Shown one piece after another: positions 39,609 to 49,477 of a stretch of 64,000 bases of DNA. The stretch is from Arsenophonus sp052171895 (lineage in GTDB: Bacteria > Pseudomonadota > Gammaproteobacteria > Enterobacterales > Enterobacteriaceae), in assembly GCA_052171895.1 (NCBI GenBank), contig JBQMRN010000001.1:186001-250000 (forward strand), given 5' to 3'. Both the position numbers and the translations under genes were made by a program. The notes under the pieces were generated by a model. It was not told the DNA's origin. It searched no databases and was given only the letters and a program-made list of their open reading frames with translations. Every line of letters starts with the position of its first letter. Positions within the stretch are counted from its first letter, which is position 1.

Positions 39609-41005
39609 GAGTTATGCTCATTTCTGGTATATATGGTTTCGAAGATGCTAGCATGTATCCTGCTGATTGATTTCGTAAATGATTTCAACAACAGAGAGAT
39701 GATATGCTATGAAGAAGTCTACCCTACAGATATCCGAGAAACCAGATATTAGCTGTGATCCATTCCATGAACTAATCCGTAATGGTGCCAGGCAGCTAAT
39801 AGTCCCATCGCCATTGAGGCTGAGCTTGAAGCCATGCTGTGGAATAACACGCTGAATATATCGCCTTGTCGACCTGGCATCCATACCAGTCGTTCATAAC
39901 TGTTATTTACAACAACGAACTATACAGATTGGTATAGGGGATGTTGAGATTAAAGTGCTTAAGGTCAGGGATTGCAGAAGTAACGGAACATGCTTCAATA
40001 GCTCATTCCTACCGCCTTATCTGAAGCGTATAAAAATCTGCGAAGAGTTGCTATCATGGCTGTACTTACGAGGCATATTCACTGATGATTTTTATGAAGA
40101 TCTAGGGGCGTTTTTCTCTGTAAAAAAGCAGATAGTCTTTCTGGACTATCATCAGAAAACTAAAACAGCAATGGCTTGTGAAGAGCATAGACAGGCAATG
40201 GTAGCTGCGGGATTTAGCGATACGCACTACGTTTATTTCTTGGGCAATGCCATATATACGCATCTCAGGCAAGATGCGCGCCCGTTGCTTCCTGTTCATT
40301 ATTGGCCTCACTGAGCATGGGTATAATAAGCTTATTGCGGTCAAATATGATTATTGAGAGTAAGAAGCGAACTTGGCTAAATTTCTTAATGGGCTATGAG
40401 GTGATGTAGCTTAATCTTAACCGTATCTCCCAGGATTTCTAATGAAAGATGGTGCCCTTAGTTTTTTGGAATGCAATGGCAAAGATATCTATGGACAGCG
40501 GTACAAACGGTGTTGGGTACATAAAACAGCTAATATGCGGCTTCACTTCAAAGGCATGTAACCGAAAATTAAGGCTGAGTTTCGGGAGGTCTCTGGTTAG
40601 CACAGAGGGGGTAATATCGCTAATAAAAAGCCATTGATGTTTTGTTGGCAAAGTTTTTAGCGAAGTATCTCCTATAGCGATGAAGAAGCTTGAGAAAGAT
40701 CGAGAAGAATTGCTGGAATTCTTTTAGGAGACTTCCCGTTAGAGCACTGGGCTTCAATAAGAACGATGAATCCGACGCGCTAAGAACTTTGATTTGAGAA
40801 AATAATCCTTTCAATGCTATTTAAGCTGGTCCCTTTTTTACTCAGAATGGCTAGAATAGGCTATAATAGGGGGGGATAAAGTTAACCTATTTTTATACTG
40901 GTGGTAAACAACGTCAAATTTAAGAATGGAGAACATATTTACAAAGCATCAAAGAATGGAACGTAGCCTGCCTGGGCCCTTATACCATAGATTTGCTAAT
41001 AACTT
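39609..41005 (+). mobile_element. IS256-family remnant 7, near full length
   Basis: The best-preserved copy, 1397 bases with both terminal repeats (GAGTTATGCTCATTTCTGG at the left; ATAGATTTGCTAATAACTT at the right). Transposase pieces in order: MKKSTLQISEKPDIS (39709), VEIKVLKVRDCRSNGTCFNS (39943), LKRIKICEELLSWLYLRGIF (40020), FSDTHYVYFLGNAIYTHLRQ (40211), VPLVFWNAMAKISMDSGTNG (40449) and KKLEKDREELLEFF (40685). These match the IS256/Mutator transposase. The longest open stretch is about 120 codons, so it is inactive. Confidence 0.88.
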
Positions 41006-41087
41006 CTATTATTGTATTATCGATATAGCAAGTAATTATATACTATTTTAATTATTTTTTTTTGATGTTTAATTATTAAACATGGCT

Positions 41088-41852
41088 TTAATTGTTACTT
41101 AATTTACACAGATAATCTTGAATCGCACCAATTGAACCAAGATTGAAATCGAGCAATTTTAGCCGTGTTGCCAATAAAATAAATTTATTTTGTTGGGTGC
41201 TTGGTATCATCGCTAAGCCGTAGTAAGCAATATTATCATCCTGCTCTACGGTATATTTTTCTAGATAATTAAATGGTGATATTTTATTTATGTCAGAGGC
41301 GGAAATCTTAATAGCCAGGTATTGATGACTATTAATTCTATCCTTTAAATGTAAAGGCCGCCAACTACTGATTATGGTATGCTCATTTTCTTTTATTATT
41401 TGATATACTTCAGGTTTTAAACAGGCTAAATGAATGTGTAATTGATCTTGCGTGCGACCATATTTTGAGTTTATAGCGAGAGAAAGAAATTGCTCATTGA
41501 TGGGTTTGCTTGATGATTTAATAAATAGCTCACGATTTTGCCATGCTAAAATGAAATAATTTTTTATATTTTTTTGTTGCAAAATAGGACTTTCAATCCC
41601 GGAGATTTTATCTAACGGTACTAATAAATTATGTAATGGTCCCTTTATATCCTTATAAATTACATATCTGTGTTGTTGATCAACTTTGATACATGCTGCT
41701 TGTAAGTTGCCATTTTTAAACTCAGGAATACATTCTTGATTAATAATTTTCCATAATTTATCACTATTTATTTTTAAATAGGCATAATAAACTATTATAG
41801 ATAAGAATAAAACAAAAAATACCTTGAGTACTAATTTGATAGTTTTTTTCAT
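41088..41852 (-). CDS. cdh: CDP-diacylglycerol pyrophosphatase
   Basis: Hydrolyses CDP-diacylglycerol to CMP and phosphatidate in the inner membrane. 254 residues against 251 in E. coli. A membrane anchor covers about 6-26. The HIT-like catalytic motif HIHLAC is at 139-144, preceded by SLAINSKYGRTQDQL. The C-terminal block YGLAMIPSTQQNKFILLATR is well conserved. No frame breaks. It lies alone between IS256 clusters, so its retention suggests selection; its substrate is also the substrate of PgsA, encoded 3.3 kb to the right. Confidence 0.9.
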   Translation of the reverse strand: MKKTIKLVLKVFFVLFLSIIVYYAYLKINSDKLWKIINQECIPEFKNGNLQAACIKVDQQHRYVIYKDIKGPLHNLLVPLDKISGIESPILQQKNIKNYFILAWQNRELFIKSSSKPINEQFLSLAINSKYGRTQDQLHIHLACLKPEVYQIIKENEHTIISSWRPLHLKDRINSHQYLAIKISASDINKISPFNYLEKYTVEQDDNIAYYGLAMIPSTQQNKFILLATRLKLLDFNLGSIGAIQDYLCKLSNN

Positions 41853-42043
41853 AAAATCCTATTAAAAATTTTTTATTGAAAGCACATTAGAATGATTGAT
41901 TCACCGGCTATCAAGCGTTTTGCTCATTTAGCATAAGGTATATGTAAGTTTATTTTATCTGGTTGTTAATTTATTATTCTTAATATTTTTCTTTTTTGAT
42001 AAAAAATCATTTTAATGAGTAGTTTTCATTTCGCATGTTTCAA

Positions 42044-42183
42044 GACTTATTAGCAAATCTAGTGTATGACGGTTCAGGCTACTGTTCCAGTTTTATGCTT
42101 CATGAATTTATTCTCAATCCTTAAATTTGATGTTGTTTACATCACCCCCCAACCAGGGTCAGCAGCTTAAATTCCCTTCCTTA
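42044..42183 (-). mobile_element. IS256-family remnant 8, 3' end
   Basis: Starts with terminal repeat GACTTATTAGCAAATCTAGT and continues for 140 bases of the transposase 3' end in the minus direction. It stops abruptly at the 5' end of remnant 9, which appears to have inserted here. Confidence 0.75.
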
Positions 42184-42184
42184 T

Positions 42185-43600
42185 AGTTATGCTTATTTCT
42201 GGTCTATGTGGTTTCGGAGATGGTAGTGTACCCTGATAATTGATTGCCTAGATGATTTCAACAACAAAGAGATCATGTGCCATGAAAAAGTTTACTCTAC
42301 AGGTATCTGTAAAACCAGATATTATCTGTGATCCCTTGTATGAACTCATCCGTAATGCTGTCAGGAAGCTGATAGGCACCGCCGTTGAGGAGATAAGCTA
42401 GAAGCTATGCTGCAACAATATGCTGCTAAAACACTCTCCTTTCTCAACGGGAGTCGTACCGTCTAGATAATGGTTATTTGCCACCGCTAACAGCATACAG
42501 ACTGGTATTGGCAATGTTGAGATTAAAGTGCCTAAGATAGGGCATTGCAGCGACAACAAAATATGTTTCAACAGTTTGTTGGTGCTTTATTTAAAGAGTG
42601 CAAAATACTCTTGAAGAGTTGCTACTTCATGTCATGGCCTCTATACATGTGAGGCGAGAGGCATATTCGCTGGTAATTTTTACGGGCCTTGGTGCCGCTT
42701 TCGGTAAGAAGCACATGGTTTCTCTGTTAGGGGGGTAGTAATCCTCAATCAACAGACTGAAACAGCAATGGCTTGAAGAGCATAGGTAATGCTACCTGTA
42801 TGATTTAAGTGATACGCGCTATATTTATTTCTAGGCTGATGGCATATACAGTTATTTCAGGCAAGACGATCGCTTTTGCCTGCTAGTCATTATTGGCATC
42901 ACTGAGTATGGACGTAAGAAGCTCGTTGTGGTCGAAGATGCTTATCGAGAGTTAGAAACGAACTTGGCTGAACTTCTCAATGACCTGCAAGCGCGCGCGG
43001 CTTAACCGTATCTCCCAGGCTTCCTAGGGGAAGGTACTGGCCTTAGTTTTTCGAATGTAATAGCAAAGATATTCCAGGACACGCAGGACCAACACTGTTG
43101 AGTACATAAAACAGCTAATGTGCTGGCTTCACTTCAAAGCCATGCAATCAAAAGTTAAGGATGAGCTGCTGGAGGTCTAGTTAGCACAGAGGGGTAATAC
43201 CGGTAATAAAGCCATTGATATTTATTGGGAAGGTTTTCAGCGGATTATCTCCTGTAGCGATAAAAAAGCTGGAGAAAGATCGAGAAAAATTGGTGGAATT
43301 TTCTAGGACTTCCAGTCAGAAGCAGTGAGTGTTAATTAAGAACGACAAATCTGATTAAATCAGCTTTTCGATAGTCAGCTTATGAAGCTGATTCACGAAG
43401 AACTGTAGTTCGAGAAAAACAGCTTTTTCAATGCTATTTAACTGCTACAATTTGTTTAGAAAAGCTGGAATAAGTGAAGGGGATTTGTGACCCTGTTGAC
43501 CCTGGTTTTACTAACATCCAAATTAAAGATTGAAAACAAATTCACAAAGCATCAGAGCGGAACACTTGACCGTCATACACCACATATTTGGTAATAATTT
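42185..43600 (+). mobile_element. IS256-family remnant 9, near full length
   Basis: About 1.4 kb with both terminal repeats. Left end AGTTATGCTTATTTCTGGTC; right end CACATATTTGGTAATAATTT. Contains MKKFTLQVSVKPDIICDPLY (42281), a VEIKVPK region (42520), SRLKQQWLEEHR (42750), RKLVVVEDAYRELETNLAE-like frame (42910-42970) and FKIENKFTKHQSG near 43530. Numerous stops and shifts. Confidence 0.85.
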
Positions 43601-43606
43601 TTCTTT

Positions 43607-44086
43607 AAGCCATTGTTGTTTCAGTCTGCTAATTAGTACCACAAAGAAAGTATGTGCTTTTTTACCGAGAAGTATCCCTATGGCTTCGAAGAAATTACCG
43701 GTGGAGATGCCTTGCTGGTATCAGCCATGGGTAGCAACTTTTCAATGTTTTTAGACGCTTCAGATAAAGCGGTAGCAACGAGCTGTTGAAGCATATTTTC
43801 TTGCTTCCGGCTTGGGCTGGATCCCCTCTTGATCTTAGGTAGTTTAATCTCAACATCCCAATACGAGTCTGTATGCTGTTAGCGGTGGAAAATAGTCCTT
43901 ACTGAGGACGAATGACGTCCATTGACAAAGGGGCGTTTTAGCAGCATATTGTTGAAGGATAGCTTCTCGAGCTCATCCTTAATGGCTCTTTGGCTATTAG
44001 CTACCTGCCACCATTACGGATCAGTTCATGAAATGGATCATAGGTAATATCTTTAGTTTAGGGGATACCTGTAGGGTAAATTTTTT
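43607..44086 (-). mobile_element. IS256-family remnant 10, middle and 5' part
   Basis: Minus direction, from the SRLKQQWL region (reading AAGCCATTGTTGTTTCAGTC on the plus strand at 43607) to the start of the transposase (GGATACCTGTAGGGTAAATT at 44063). Remnants 8 and 10 together look like one minus-strand element split by remnant 9, with an internal part lost. Confidence 0.75.
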
Positions 44087-44089
44087 AAG

Positions 44090-44572
44090 AAGTGTAGTGA
44101 CGCCATCTAAACGCTGTTTCAAATCAATCCCTATTTATTTTGCTGACTTCAGTAAAACTCAAGCTATTCGACATACATCGCACGCAGATAACTAAACTAT
44201 TTATCTTTGTGATGTAGTTTTGCAAGAAGACTTTTAGTAAAATTGTTAAATGTTTTTCTGTAATCAGGGATTTTTCAACGATATCGCTGTAACCTATAAT
44301 GAATGTCCCCAGCGAATAACACAACATGTTCACTGTGAAATATGGGCAGGATAAAGTGGAATGAGTTACTTCAATATGGAAGAATCGACATCATCTGAGG
44401 ATTGTCGCTGAGGTAACTAATGAGATATAGCTTTATGCTGACAGGGACTGAGGAAATAGTCTCTTTGATTTGTATGACTGATTGCTTTTTCAAGCAACCT
44501 TTACAGCGAAAATTCTTCATATACTATATGGGATTTCTATTAATAATCTTTGCTAATATAGCTTTATAAAAA
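44090..44572 (-). mobile_element. IS1595-family relic, copy c
   Basis: Minus-strand partial copy of the element at 16560-17620. Shared segments: CAGATAACTAAACTATTTAT (44186), GGGATTTTTCAACGATATCG (44268), AGGATAAAGTGGAATGAGTT (44349), AACTAATGAGATATAGCTTT (44416) and GGGATTTCTATTAATAATCT (44530). On the minus strand a zinc-ribbon-type piece (DYRKTFNNF) can be read. The C-terminal half is missing. Confidence 0.65.
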
Positions 44573-44751
44573 CATTGCTCAAACTGCAAGATACGATAAA
44601 AATTAATATTTTGCTTGTTCGTTGGAGGTAAAAAAAGAAATAATAAAATTAAAAATATAAAAATAATTTTTATTATAAATAATTTTGTCTTAAATATGTA
44701 AATTTTTATCGATTAATTTCTTGATAATTAATAAAGATACTTTTATTATTG

Positions 44752-44835
44752 TGCCCAAGGCGGGACTTGAACCCGCACAGCCTTAAGGCCGAGGGATTTT
44801 AAATCCCTTGTGTCTACCAATTTCACCACCTGGGC
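44752..44835 (-). tRNA. leuZ: tRNA-Leu (anticodon TAA)
   Basis: A class II tRNA with a long variable arm. Acceptor GCCCAGG pairs with CTTGGGC (one G-T pair), anticodon TAA lies in ATTTAAAAT, and the variable arm is CGGCCTTAAGGCTG. The discriminator A is followed by CAAT, so CCA is not encoded and must be added by the CCA enzyme. Last gene of the uvrC-pgsA-tRNA cluster, matching leuZ position. Confidence 0.93.
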
Positions 44836-44842
44836 TAAATTC

Positions 44843-44916
44843 TGGAGGCGCGTCCCGGAGTCGAACCGAGGTAAACGGATTTGCAATCCGCTGCATGGCC
44901 ACTCTGCCAACGCGCC
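44843..44916 (-). tRNA. cysT: tRNA-Cys (anticodon GCA)
   Basis: 74 bases with CCA encoded. Acceptor GGCGCGT/ACGCGCC, anticodon GCA in GATTGCAAATC, T-arm CTCGGTTCGACTCCGGG. Between tRNA-Gly and tRNA-Leu, the same order as glyW-cysT-leuZ in E. coli. Intact. Confidence 0.95.
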
Positions 44917-44949
44917 CTACTCAATCTAGCTTATATGTAGGGCAGATAT

Positions 44950-45025
<76 letters not shown>

Positions 45026-45163
45026 ATTTTTTCTATGCTTAGCTAGTTTGTTAAACCTAGCAACCTCTGATGTCTGATGCGCTGCATTCTACTTGTTTCC
45101 TGTATTGAGTCAATACTATTATTTATTAATTAAATTTATTCGCTGGTTTTTTAATCATTTCGA

Positions 45164-45715
45164 TTATGGTTCATTCAAATTTTTCCAAGCTCCAGATAAA
45201 TAGTGAAACATAGACAAAAACGTTAAGATAGCCGCAAAATAAAGTAATACGATAGCAATTACCTCAATTTGGATATTAGGATGCCACAGTAATCCAACTA
45301 ATGAGATCATCTGGGCTGCTGTTTTAAATTTTCCAATACACGAAACAGGTACACAACTACGGTTTCCTACCTCAGCCATCCATTTCCGTAATGATGAAAT
45401 AATGATTTCACGCGTAATCATAGTTACTGTCGGTAATGTAATCCACCAGGAATGATAATATTCTGTCACTAATACTAATGCCGTTACTACCATAATTTTA
45501 TCAGCGACCGGATCTAAAAATGCACCAAATCTAGTTGTTTGCTGCCACAGTCTGGCAAGAAAACCATCAAACCAATCAGTTAACGCAGCAATAAGAAAAA
45601 GAAATGCACAAACAAAAGGCCCCCAATGAAAAGGAAGATAAAAAAATAATAAAAAAAACGGAATCAATATGATACGAAAAAGTGTTAACCAAGTTGGAAT
45701 ATTTAATTGCTTCAT
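45164..45715 (-). CDS. pgsA: Phosphatidylglycerophosphate synthase
   Basis: Inner-membrane enzyme that transfers phosphatidyl from CDP-diacylglycerol to glycerol-3-phosphate, the committed step to phosphatidylglycerol and cardiolipin. 183 residues (E. coli 182). The CDP-alcohol phosphotransferase motif is complete: Asp47, Asp50-Gly51, Ala54-Arg55, Gly64, Asp68 and Asp72 (TDWFDGFLAR ... GAFLDPVADK). Several hydrophobic helices follow. 50 bases downstream of uvrC and upstream of the tRNA trio, as in E. coli. Intact. Confidence 0.96.
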   Translation of the reverse strand: MKQLNIPTWLTLFRIILIPFFLLFFYLPFHWGPFVCAFLFLIAALTDWFDGFLARLWQQTTRFGAFLDPVADKIMVVTALVLVTEYYHSWWITLPTVTMITREIIISSLRKWMAEVGNRSCVPVSCIGKFKTAAQMISLVGLLWHPNIQIEVIAIVLLYFAAILTFLSMFHYLSGAWKNLNEP

Positions 45716-45765
45716 GCTCTATAATTATTTGGCTAAAATAAAATATACATACAATTCCACTACGC

Positions 45766-47598
45766 TTATTGCTTCAACGCATTATAAATTTTTTTTGCTA
45801 GTGTATATGAAATCATTGGTACTTTTGCGATTTCATCAAGACTTGCATTACGCAAAGCTTTTAAGCCTCCCATATATTTAAGCAGCGTCTGCCGACGTTT
45901 AGGACCTACCCCTTCAATAGACTCTAATATACTGGTATTTCTAACTTTTGCCATATTCTGACGATGTCCTATAATAGCGTGATTATGTGATTCATTACGA
46001 ATATTTTGTATTAAGTGTAACGCAGGTGAATCAGGCGGTAACGAAAGACCTTCGCCATCAGCTTTAAAAAATAATGTTTCTAAACCTGCTTTGTGATCAT
46101 GACCTTTAGCTACACCTATCAATTTTGGGCGCGTAATCTCCCAATTGACATTTAATGCCTGGAATACACAGATTGCTTGAGCCAGTTGTCCCTTGCCACC
46201 ATCAATAAAAATTATATCCGGCACTTTACTTTCATCTACATGTTTAGAATAGTGTTTTGTTAAAACCTGATACATAGCAGCATAGTCATCACCAGGAATA
46301 ATATCAATTATATTATAACGACGATATTCAGAACGTAATGGCCCATTACTATCAAAAACAACACAAGATGCTACAGTTTGTTCTCCCGATGTATGACTAA
46401 TGTCAAAACATTCCATGCGATAAATTTTTTCTATTCCTAGCAAGTCAGCTAATGTCTCCATTCTTTTGTGAAAGGTTGATTGTTGTGCAACTTTTGTTGT
46501 TAATGCTGTCGCTGCATTGGTACGAGCTAGTTTCAAATATTTAGCTTTTATTCCTCGTGGTTTCACTTGGATATTAATTTTATGTCCCACTATTTTAGTT
46601 AAAAAATTAGTAAACAGCATTTTTTCCGGTAATAAAAAATCTAATAATATTTCTGTGGGTAAAGAACGAATTTTACTACCTTGTAAGTAAAATTGTCCTA
46701 AAAATGTTTGCACAACTTCACTTAATTGCGTGTTTGCTGGGATCTTTGGATAATAACTACGGCTACCAAGTACTTTTCCTTGGCGAATAAAAATTACCTG
46801 AACACAGGCAATGCCTAAGTGATAAGCAACGCTAATTACGTCTAAATCTTGCGTATTATCGCTGATAAATTGTTGCTCTGTAACCGCTCTAACGGCTTGT
46901 ATTTGATCGCGATAACGCGCTGCACTTTCAAACTTAAGAGTTTGGCTGGCTTGCTCCATATTTTGGATTAATTGATTAAGAACTTGTTGATCCTTGCCTA
47001 ACAAGAATAATCGAACATATTCTACTTGTTGATGATATGCTTCATCAGCAACTAGCCCCTTAACACATGGTCCAATACAGCGATTAATTTGATATTGGAG
47101 GCATGGTTTAGATCGGTTTCGATAAACATTATCTTCACACTGACGTAGTGGAAAGAGTTTTTGTAATAAGCCCAGTGTTTCTTTGACGGCATGAACACTT
47201 GGAAATGGGCCAAAATAGTTTCCCTTTGCCTTCATAGCACCACGATGCATAGTTAAACGTGGATGTTTATCTGCACTTAAAAAAATATAAGGATAGGATT
47301 TATCATCCCTTAGCAGAACATTATAACGAGGCTGATAATGTTTAATATAGTTATGCTCAAGCAATAAAGCTTCTGTTTCTGTATGTGTTACGGTAATATC
47401 AATTTTAGCAATATTTTTTAGAAGTTGTTCTGTTTTACTGCTTGTTACTTGCCTTCTAAAATAACTCGCTAAACGTTTTTTTAAATTCTTTGCTTTGCCG
47501 ACATAAATAACTATCCCAGATGTATCATACATACGATATACACCTGGTTGATTAGTTACTGTCTGAAAAAATATTTTCGGATCAAATAGCTCATCCAC
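45766..47598 (-). CDS. uvrC: UvrABC excision nuclease subunit C
   Basis: Makes both incisions in nucleotide excision repair. 610 residues, exactly the E. coli length. N-terminal GIY-YIG nuclease (GVYRMYDTSGIVIYVGKAKN, about 19-38, with Glu76), UvrB-binding UVR segment near 204-239, RNase H-like C-terminal nuclease (MECFDISHTSGE, DIIFIDGGKGQLAQA and NHAIIGHRQ), and a helix-hairpin-helix tail (GVGPKRRQTLLKYMGG). No breaks. The usual upstream partner uvrY is absent; IS256 debris lies there instead. Confidence 0.96.
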   Translation of the reverse strand: MDELFDPKIFFQTVTNQPGVYRMYDTSGIVIYVGKAKNLKKRLASYFRRQVTSSKTEQLLKNIAKIDITVTHTETEALLLEHNYIKHYQPRYNVLLRDDKSYPYIFLSADKHPRLTMHRGAMKAKGNYFGPFPSVHAVKETLGLLQKLFPLRQCEDNVYRNRSKPCLQYQINRCIGPCVKGLVADEAYHQQVEYVRLFLLGKDQQVLNQLIQNMEQASQTLKFESAARYRDQIQAVRAVTEQQFISDNTQDLDVISVAYHLGIACVQVIFIRQGKVLGSRSYYPKIPANTQLSEVVQTFLGQFYLQGSKIRSLPTEILLDFLLPEKMLFTNFLTKIVGHKINIQVKPRGIKAKYLKLARTNAATALTTKVAQQSTFHKRMETLADLLGIEKIYRMECFDISHTSGEQTVASCVVFDSNGPLRSEYRRYNIIDIIPGDDYAAMYQVLTKHYSKHVDESKVPDIIFIDGGKGQLAQAICVFQALNVNWEITRPKLIGVAKGHDHKAGLETLFFKADGEGLSLPPDSPALHLIQNIRNESHNHAIIGHRQNMAKVRNTSILESIEGVGPKRRQTLLKYMGGLKALRNASLDEIAKVPMISYTLAKKIYNALKQ

Positions 47599-47671
47599 TA
47601 TAATAAAAACTCTCTCTTTGAATTAATTCATTAGTTATAGCTATATGAGTTAAGTTTACTTCACTACGAAA

Positions 47672-48528
47672 AATTATTAGTAAATCTGGTATATGATGGG
47701 TCAAGCTATCTGCTATGATGCTTCCCGAATCTCTTCTCCATCTTAAAATTGGATGTTATTTTACCAGCAGGGTGGTGGTCATAGGATCAAATTCGATTAG
47801 CTAATTCCAGCTTTTCTGAGTAGACTATAGTAGCTTAAATACCATTGAAATGGTTGTTTTTCTTGAACTACAGTTCTTGGCGCGTCTCGGTTTCCTTGTT
47901 TTTATTGACGCCAACTCCACTCCTCTGACGGAAAGTTGTAGAATGCTAGCAGTTCTTCTTGTTCTTTTTTCAACTTCTTCATCGCTGCATGATACTTGAT
48001 ACTTTGCTGAAAACTTTTCCAATAAAATATTAATGGCTTTATTAGATTGATATCACGCCTCTCTCTCTGCTAGCAGACATCTAGAAGCGATCAGCCTTAA
48101 CTATTTGATTGCCTCCTTTTTTGGGAGGATGGCAGCACATTAGCTGTTTTATGTAACCAACACCGTTGGTCCCGCTGTCCGGAGCTATCTTTGCCATTGC
48201 CCTATTGTGCCATTATATTCTAAAAACCAATGGCGAAAACCCTACAGCCCTCTCTAGTATCAAGCCTTGGAGATAAAGTTAAGCCACGCGCTCATAGCCC
48301 ATTGAGAAGTTCGGCCAAGTTCACTTTTGACTCTCGATAAGCCTCTTTAAGTACGACTACCTCCTTACCTTCATGGTCAGTGATGCCGATAATTATCTAC
48401 TAGGCAAAGGCGATCATCTTGCCTGACAGGACTATCTATACCATCCATCGCTCAGAAATAAACGTAGCGCGTATCCATTAAAAATCATGCAGGGGATAAC
48501 CCTACATTGCCTGTGCTCTTCAAGCCAT
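47672..48528 (-). mobile_element. IS256-family remnant 11, 3' two-thirds
   Basis: Minus direction from the terminal repeat (AATTATTAGTAAATCTGGT). Transposase pieces on the minus strand: MEKFSAKYQVS (48022), SSWYELPLKKT-type region near 48120, LKEAYRESKVNLAELLNG (48295-48350) and DTRYVYF near 48470. Ends at a junction with remnant 12 at about 48528. Confidence 0.78.
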
Positions 48529-48810
48529 TGGATAGCACTGGACATTAATAATAACGATGAATCTGATTGAATTAACTTTTTTAAGATGAGGCTATGAAGC
48601 TGACGCTTGAAGAACTGTAGTTCGAGAAAAATAAGCCTTTGAATGCTATTTAACTTGCTTCCTGTTGCTTAGAAAATCTAGAAGTAACTAAAGGGATTTG
48701 AGCTATGATCCTGCTAGTAATAACCTCCAATTTAAGGATGGAGAAGAGATTTACGAAGCATAAGAGCGGAGAGTAGCCTGACCGTCATACACCATATTTG
48801 CTAATAACTC
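48529..48810 (+). mobile_element. IS256-family remnant 12, 3' end
   Basis: Plus-direction 3' fragment: a segment encoding NESD-like text near 48560, CAATTTAAGGATGGAGAAGA (48729) and the terminal repeat CATACACCATATTTGCTAAT ending at 48810. With remnant 11 it forms an inverted pair with 3' ends outward. Confidence 0.75.
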
Positions 48811-48829
48811 ATTATTGTATAGCGCAATA

Positions 48830-49010
48830 AATCATTTGATAGCGAAAGGTAAAATATTTGATACCAACTGCTGTACTGATGTAAATGCTTTTAATTTCCT
48901 GATTGAAGTTGCCGATATTTAAAGGTAAAACATGCGATAAATAGCGGATTACTTTTTTTTGCATAAGTACAACAGAATTAGAGTGTTATTTTTATCGAAT
49001 GTACTTTAAT
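48830..49010. repeat. Dispersed short repeat, copy b
   Basis: Counterpart of 17695-17868, same orientation, roughly three-quarters identical by eye with small indels (for example GGTAAAATATTTGATACCAA and ACATGCGATAAATAGCGGAT). It lies between an IS256 end and a serine recombinase relic. Origin unknown. Confidence 0.45.
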
Positions 49011-49084
49011 CTATTCGAGTAATGCGATAAACTGGATAATATTTGTAGATGCTTTTAATGAAACTCCATACAGATAATGCTACA

Positions 49085-49470
49085 TGTTTTTTACTTTGAC
49101 CGGACACCGGGCCGGTGTCTCAAGTAATTTTTAGCTTGGTTGTTGTACAGAGGATAATGATAAAGGTCAACCACTAATACGGCCTCTTCTTCTAGTAGGT
49201 GTGGCTAAATCTAAATCCGCATGTGAAGGGCGGTGTACTCGTTCAACAATCAATTCCCGCTCAATTTGAGCAAATGTGCTCATGACATGAAAGAAAAATG
49301 GCATATTTGATGAAAAAGTATCCGATAGAATTCGTCAAACTGTAAAAATAAATCCCTTTGTTTTCTAGTTCAGAGATTAAACCCATCAAATGTTTGATAC
49401 TGCATCACAGCCTATTGAGTTTCTAGAGCACCAAACTGTCACCTGATTTTAACCAGTTTAACGCGTATTT
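49085..49470 (-). pseudogene. Serine recombinase (resolvase/invertase type) relic
   Basis: Minus-strand fragments match the resolvase family: LKHLMGLISELENKGIYF (49340-49400) corresponds to the family's LxxLVxxLxxxGIxF, then FFHVMSTFAQIERELIVERV (49235-49300) corresponds to the very conserved block before the linker, followed by a THADLDLATPTRRRGR-type stretch. The N-terminal catalytic Ser region is missing and frames shift. It may derive from a Tn3-type transposon or phage invertase. Confidence 0.65.
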
Positions 49471-49477
49471 TAATTCT

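Noticed and set aside
39955..40314. A 119-codon open frame as a separate gene
   Set aside because: It is an in-frame piece of the IS256 transposase inside a near full-length remnant with both terminal repeats.
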